Notes under the pieces: generated by a model | What the model was told of the DNA's origin: nothing | The model's input: the letters and a program-made list of their open reading frames with translations, nothing else | Database searches by the model: none | Position numbers and translations under genes: made by a program | DNA from: Discostella pseudostelligera | Lineage: Eukaryota; Bacillariophyta; Thalassiosirophyceae; Thalassiosirales; Thalassiosiraceae | Assembly: GCA_036940085.1 (NCBI GenBank) | Contig: JALLBK010000336.1 | Span: 1 to 53,786 of the forward strand | DNA length: 53,786 bases | Reading direction: 5' to 3' | Part shown: positions 48,882 through 53,786 of the stretch, one piece after another | How positions within the stretch are numbered: position 1 is the stretch's first letter | Layout of the letters: each line of letters starts with the position of its first letter

Positions 48882-51159
48882 ATGACAACGATGACCACAT
48901 CAACACCACGGCCCTACGCTGCACCATTCATTTCCATCTTCGTTGGCAATTCGCATCTGCACTGGGCTAGTCATTTTGGGGAGGAGCAAGGGTACAACCC
49001 CAACAGGTTCTGGAGGTGCGTCGTCGTGAGAGTCGTTACGGTTACAGTGTGTTGCTTCTTTCATTCTCATTCTCACCCACAATTAAATCGATCCTTCGTT
49101 CCTCTTTCCACAACTATCATGACAACGCAGGTCTTCTCATCTGACGGAAGAAGATTTGGATACTGAAGGTGTAGCGGCAATTCTGAGTCGTCTCCTCGAA
49201 TTCAACTTTGGCTTACTATCCGATGATGTCACCGATGCAGCTACCAACTTGCAATCCAAACAGCGCATCGAACAGCAAATAATCTCCGTCTATGTTGTGA
49301 GCACCCCCACCCCCAATCAACATGTCCAGGAGGAACTTCTTGCCAGAATGTGGAAGACGGTGCCCAACAGTCGATTCATTGTGATTGGGAGGGATGCTTT
49401 CAGTGCTACATTGGAGGACACTACGATTGGAACAATTGGAACCACCGATCAACTTGCCATTCTTACCGGTGCTGTTAATTTGTATGGTCATCCTGCATTG
49501 GTATTTGATGCTCGTCGGGAATTGGCCACTAGGAGTACATATTATGGCACTTATTGTGATGGGGGGGTTTTGTGTTTTGGTACACTGACTGGACGTTCAC
49601 CATTTGCACGGGATGTGATTCAACGTTGGCTCACCGAGGGTTATGGCACTACAAACTCTTCGTCGAACGACTTCATCTCCCCGGTAGNTGATTCAACGTT
49701 GGCTCACCGAGGGTTATGGCACTACAAACTCTTCGTCGAACGACTTCATCTCCCCGGTAGCCGAGATCATATTCAATACGGAAAGGTGTATAGTTTGCAC
49801 TAGTCGAGATGAGGAAATTCTAATGCAACTACGACCACCGGACAACATTCACACTGACGTCACACCCAGAGCCAAGGCACACGGTGGATCATCGAGCAGC
49901 CAATATTCCGTTATATCATCGAAGCACATTATACACTATGGGATTGCCTCCCTTATTAAACGGGACCTTTTGCGTCAGTGCGGTGGGATCGCAAGTAGTT
50001 TTACTTTTCAACCAATTGATGTCATGGCCGGTACATTGCCTGGTGAGTGTCGTTTCCCTCCGTTTCGCATGATTTGTTCACTAATAATTACTCACATCAG
50101 CGTACCCCGATCGTTCGTAAATTGAAGGCGAGGATGAATTGATCACATCTACGGCTGAAGCAATGACATCGGTGTCTATTGTTGACGATGACATGGATGA
50201 CGCTGAAGGAGCCGGGGTGGAAAGCGGTGAAAGTCAATCCTTTGACGAGCACCTGGGCAAACGTGTAGCGAAAGTTTTTGAGCTGGTACCCGATAAGGAT
50301 GGGGACTGCACCTACAGAGGCGAAGTGAAAATGGTGATACAGTATGAAGGGGAAGTATTATTTTATATACTTTACGATGACGGTGATGACGAAGAAGTCT
50401 TTATTGACGAATTGTCTGGTGAGTTCTTACCCCCGTATTTTCTCCGATTGGAATGTAGATAACGACTCACACGATTTATGCCTATGATTCTTGGTCCGCT
50501 ATTGTAATGCAGGTATGCTGAGGTTGTATGAAAAGGTTGGCGAGAAGAAAGCAGTTAAGACTACCGAGAGGAGGAGGAGCACGCGACTCTTGGCAAAGAA
50601 GAAGAGTAACTACCCCAGCAAGTCGAATCCAAAAAAGGCTTCCGGCGGTATGCTGAGGTTGAATGAGGAGGTTGGCGCGAAGAAAGCAGCAAAGACTACC
50701 TTCAACGAGCACCTTGGCAAACGGGTTGCAAAAGTTTTCGGGCTGGCACCAGATGATGACGGGGACTGCACCTACAGAGGCACAGTGAAAAGGTGGAACA
50801 GTATGAAGGGGAAGTATTCTATTTTATCGAATACGATGATGGTGATGCCGAAGATGTCTTTCTTGTCGAATTGTCTGGTGAGTTCTTACCCCCATATATT
50901 CACCGATTGATACGGAGATATTGAATGCTGGACTCACGATGCATGCCTTTGATTCTTGGTCCGCTAATGTAATCCAGGTATGCTGAAGTTGTTTGAGGGG
51001 GTTGGCGAGAAGAAAGCAGTTAAGACTACCGAGAGGAGGAGGAGGACCATGCGAGCATCGTCGAAGAAGAAGAGGAAGCACCCCAGCAAATCGAATCGAA
51101 AAAAGGCTTCTGGCAAGGAAAACGCCGAGAGGAGCACAAACAAGTTCGCCCATCGTTAA
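48882..51159 (+). CDS. Type III pantothenate kinase-like domain fused to Tudor-like repeats
   Basis: Exons 48882-49015, 49131-50042 (containing a 73-nt artefact at 49688-49760), 50128-50418, 50513-50877 and 50978-51159. Exon 1 has FISIFVGNSHLHW, like the phosphate-binding DxGNS motif of type III pantothenate kinase; exon 2 has TTDQLAILTGAVNLYGHPALVFD, like the central GxxRxAxLxGA...PxLVxD block, and SSKHIIHYGIAS. The usual G-T after the catalytic Asp is not visible (FDARREL), so activity is doubtful. Exons 3 and 4 each encode a Tudor-like unit (HLGKRVAKVF...DGDCTYRG...YDDGD(D/A)E) and the end is basic (RRRRTMRASSKKKRKHPSK), suggesting a nuclear role. Exon 4 lacks one base relative to its twin after 50790, breaking the frame. 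The fused assignment rests on reading through introns and needs transcript proof. Confidence 0.6.
49616..49760. repeat. 72-nt direct duplication flanking an N (49688)
   Basis: 49616-49687 and 49689-49760 are identical, from TGATTCAACGTTGGCTCACC to ATCTCCCCGGTAG. Removing one copy plus the N restores the frame across SPVAEIIFNTERC of the kinase-like exon. Confidence 0.92.
50241..51159. repeat. About 460-bp intragenic tandem duplication including an intron
   Basis: Unit 1 starts at 50241 (TTTGACGAGCACCTGGGCAA) and unit 2 at 50701 (TTCAACGAGCACCTTGGCAA). Both cover a Tudor-like domain, a donor (50419 and 50878), a related intron ending TCTTGGTCCGCT...CAG, and a GMLxLxExVGxKKA basic segment; a third copy of that segment sits at 50645. 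Confidence 0.88.
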
Positions 51160-51252
51160 TCATATGAACCTTGAAAGTTGGCAGTAACTCAATCGTAGAA
51201 ATCAATTCCAATGTAAGAATATTGCATCCTAGTCCCTAAAGGCTTCAACCTT

Positions 51253-53786
51253 TTATTGGCGCTTCACTAGCACAACAATCGCAACAAACGACAACAGTCC
51301 AAGCACCACCAACGCCACCAATGCGCCATCCACATATAATCGCTGAAGCTTCCACACATTCCAAAACCCCGCATCATTCTTCCTCGATTCCCCAACATCC
51401 TCCTCTGCGCAACCCTGCAGCCTTTTCTTCGTAGAATTGTGTCGGTGCATGGTAATTTGAGTCATCCTCGAGCGATGCAGTTGAGAATACGTGTTTGGAT
51501 CATAATGCACGATACCAGCATCCCGATTACCACTATACTCGACAGCATAACCCTCTTCCATATACCCCAGCGTATCCTCCAGTCTACGCCCGGCACATTG
51601 GAACGCTGAGTTCCATATACCTCCATAAATAGTTGAGACCTCATCGATGATAATGTTGTGATTGATGTCGTGATTGGTGCTAACGCCTGGTATAGTGATG
51701 AAATCTACGCGGGGGGGTGTTGGACGATTCCGTCGTCGTTCCGATCTAGCACGTGTCTCGTTATTGCTGTCGTTGATATCGTTGACATCCTCATCGAGTT
51801 CAACTTCTAATGGAGACGATGGCAGCGGCGTCGCATCTATTCCACCCCCATTCTCCGTACTAGTATTCCCTTTACCGGTATCTTCTTCGTTCGAAATAGT
51901 ATTATGCAATTGTTGTTCTGTACTGCGAAGATCACTTCCATTGTTGATGTCAACATCTTGCCCATGCAATGCTGTACTTGATACTTGCTTTTGGTCATGC
52001 TGTTCCCAACCACTCATACCAATAGCACCAGGACAACTACTGCAACGCTTGTGCGAGGAGTACGATGAACAAGACTGCTTCTCCTCCTTCGACTCGTGAC
52101 CGCTGCTGCCCTCTCGAGAAAAGCTTTGTCCTCTGTTTATCCGCCGTCGCTCCAAATAACGATGCTCATGATCCACAACAGGAGTAGTATTCGCAGCGGA
52201 TAAATCATTCATGTCAACAACAACAATACTACAGGCAGTACGTCCACTGTCACTTTGACAGGTAAGATATGTCTGCGAATCCATCATGCTGCTTATTCCA
52301 GAAAAATATGTTATCTCGTCAAGGACTCTGTTGATATCGGAATCGCTGCTGCCACTCATACTCCCCCTCTGCAGCGGTGTCAATAATGGCAGAGGAGTGG
52401 TAGCGGCAGCAACAACAGCAGCAGCGAACGTATTGTCTTGAGTTTGATACGTCGAATTGTGATGCTGAGTTGAACTATCGAGAGAAAGTGGTGTCGTAGG
52501 TAGATCGTTGAAAAGTGGGCGTGGAGGAAGAGTTGTGATGGGTCCTGCATCGTCGAAACGTAGCTTACTCACTGCAGAGACAGTAGCAGCAGCGGGAGGA
52601 GTATTCCCATCACCGTCAAACGACTTTATGATCANGCTTACTCACTGCAGAGACAGTAGCAGCAGCGGGAGGAGTATTCCCATCACCGTCAAACGACTTT
52701 ATGATCACTGAACGTGGGGAACACCATTGTCCACCATCTCCTCCATAGCCATGAGTATTGTCCTCCTTGTTGTCAAGTTGATCACTGTCTCTACTGTTCG
52801 ACAAAATGGAACATCTCTCCTCTTCTACCCAAAGAAGTGACGATACTGACATTGCCGATGGTGATGATGATGATGCTGATGGTGGTGGTGGTGGTGGCGG
52901 CAGCGGCGGCGGTTCAATAACAACGACTTCGTGTTGACCGTATTGATGTTGCTGCTGCTGCTGCTGCTGCTGGTGAGGATGCGCAGGCGTTTGGTTTTGC
53001 TCATCGTCCGCTTGCTGCTGTTGCTTCTCCGACATTAAACCACTCCCTCTCGAAAGGAAAACAAATTTCCGCTGCTGCAGTGGATGCTGGTTGTGGTGGT
53101 GCTGCTCTTCGTCGTCTTCTCGTTTATTATCATTCTCCCCTCCATCCTCCGCTTCACAATCATCGTTTCGAGTACCATTCATCCCTTTTCCACCACCGCC
53201 ATCACTAGTAACTGTACTAGGACTAGGTCCAATACTACTACTGCTCTGTCTACCATTCAACAATTTCGTCACGACACGATGACTCAACTCGGCAGTACTC
53301 ATCCCATCGACATAGACTAATACATCCCCAATATGTAATTTATCCACTAATGGTGATGTGGGTTGAATGTACGATATGATGGGTGTGACCATGTTTATGT
53401 CAATACCGAGGGGAGTATTGTGGGGTGCAATGACTAGAATGGGTTGGGATAGTAGGGATGTTCGCTTTGACGGGGAGTTGCTACTATTGCTATCAAAGTT
53501 CTGGTGGTGATTGTGATTGCTGTTGTCATTCTTGGCATTTCTATTGTTGGTTGACAACGTGGATGGGTGGTGGGTGGGTGATTGTGATGGTGAGGACGGT
53601 GCAGTAGCTGTTGTTGTAGTCGATGACGATGCAAATGCCGAGGAGGGGGTTGGCGATGATGCAGTTGATGACGTTGATGATTTCCGGTCGGGGGTGACAG
53701 TGGCAGTGGGGGGAACACCATCATCAGTGTGTTGCTCCTGTTCCTCAGATGCAGGTGCAGCATCAGTACATTCCGACGATGATGGC
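51253..53786 (-). CDS. Tail-anchored PDZ-domain protein, 5' partial
   Basis: The frame is open from the window edge to the stop at 51253 once the 72-nt duplication at 52563-52707 is reduced to one copy (joining TVSAVSK to LRFDDAG). The N-terminal part in view is Ser/Thr/Asn-rich. A PDZ domain lies at about 53230-53460 (ILVIAPHNTPLGIDINMV, then PTSPLVDKLHIGDVLVYVDGM and a helix VVTKLLNG). Gln- and Pro-runs follow. The C-terminus ends in ALVALVVLGLLSFVAIVVLVKRQ, a single membrane helix with almost nothing after it, the pattern of a tail-anchored protein facing the cytosol. The start codon is outside the window. Partners unknown. A second PDZ protein of the same style is at 9685-12627. Confidence 0.75.
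52563..52707. repeat. 72-nt direct duplication flanking an N (52635)
   Basis: 52563-52634 and 52636-52707 are identical, from GCTTACTCACTGCAGAGACA to CGACTTTATGATCA. The duplication splits the PDZ gene; removing one copy plus the N restores a continuous frame. Confidence 0.92.

Noticed and set aside
1..53786. tRNA or rRNA genes
   Set aside because: No A-box/B-box pair (e.g. GGTTCGAATCC with acceptor stem) or rRNA core sequence was found by eye; GTTCGAGTC near 44763 lies within FANCM coding sequence.

Overview
The window is nuclear DNA from a photosynthetic stramenopile, almost certainly a centric (thalassiosiroid-like) diatom. The evidence is a fucoxanthin-chlorophyll protein and several proteins with diatom-type bipartite plastid presequences (hydrophobic signal followed by A-F-A-P-like cleavage sites), a chitin-degrading enzyme, mostly short (about 75-130 nt) introns with GTRAGT donors, dense gene packing and Ser/Thr/Gln-rich low-complexity proteins. 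A MAK/ICK-type kinase and an LRR/coiled-coil protein of possible basal-body type fit a centric species with flagellate sperm. I found no rRNA, tRNA, CRISPR or transposase gene.

Layout. 0-5.3 kb: an 8-bp repeat array, then a 10-exon gene for a membrane-anchored LPMO plus GH18 chitinase. 5.8-9.3 kb: MAK-like kinase and a HIG1 mitochondrial protein, divergent. 9.7-14.8 kb: a large PDZ protein and an unrecognised Ser-rich protein. 15.7-18.0 kb: STRAP-like WD40 protein and proteasome alpha-2, divergent; the latter has lost its middle at an N. 18.3-20.8 kb: two plastid-type proteins (integrase-repeat-like protein; methyltransferase with a possible lumen signal). 21.0-26.0 kb: NadD-like adenylyltransferase, EMC6, a SERF/4F5 protein and a TMEM222/RTE1 protein. 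26.3-32.2 kb: LRR/coiled-coil protein (two frame breaks) and an HRI/PERK-type eIF2alpha kinase. 32.4-38.4 kb: five consecutive plastid-type genes (CPP1-like, SRPBCC, methyltransferase, ABA4-like, FCP). 39.1-41.7 kb: a secreted Cys-repeat/KPTT-rich protein and minisatellite. 41.8-48.2 kb: a 10-exon FANCM helicase with an N-terminal zinc finger and a C-terminal RPA-binding-like motif. 48.9-51.2 kb: a type III pantothenate-kinase-like domain fused to duplicated Tudor-like domains. 51.3 kb to the end: a tail-anchored PDZ protein, 5' end outside the window.

Exon structures for the kinase, FANCM, chitinase, EMC6, SERF, TMEM222, HRI-like, CPP1-like, SRPBCC and FCP genes were built by hand from GT-AG sites, and each gives one uninterrupted frame.

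Two window-wide signals stand out. First, most gene-start regions carry one to three copies of an E2F-like GGCGGGAA/G element, in several cases paired at short distance with a TACACGTGGCAG element. Second, three of the four N bases sit between perfect 72-nt direct copies; at two of these, removing one copy plus the N rejoins an open frame. They look like unresolved assembly overlaps that break real genes.
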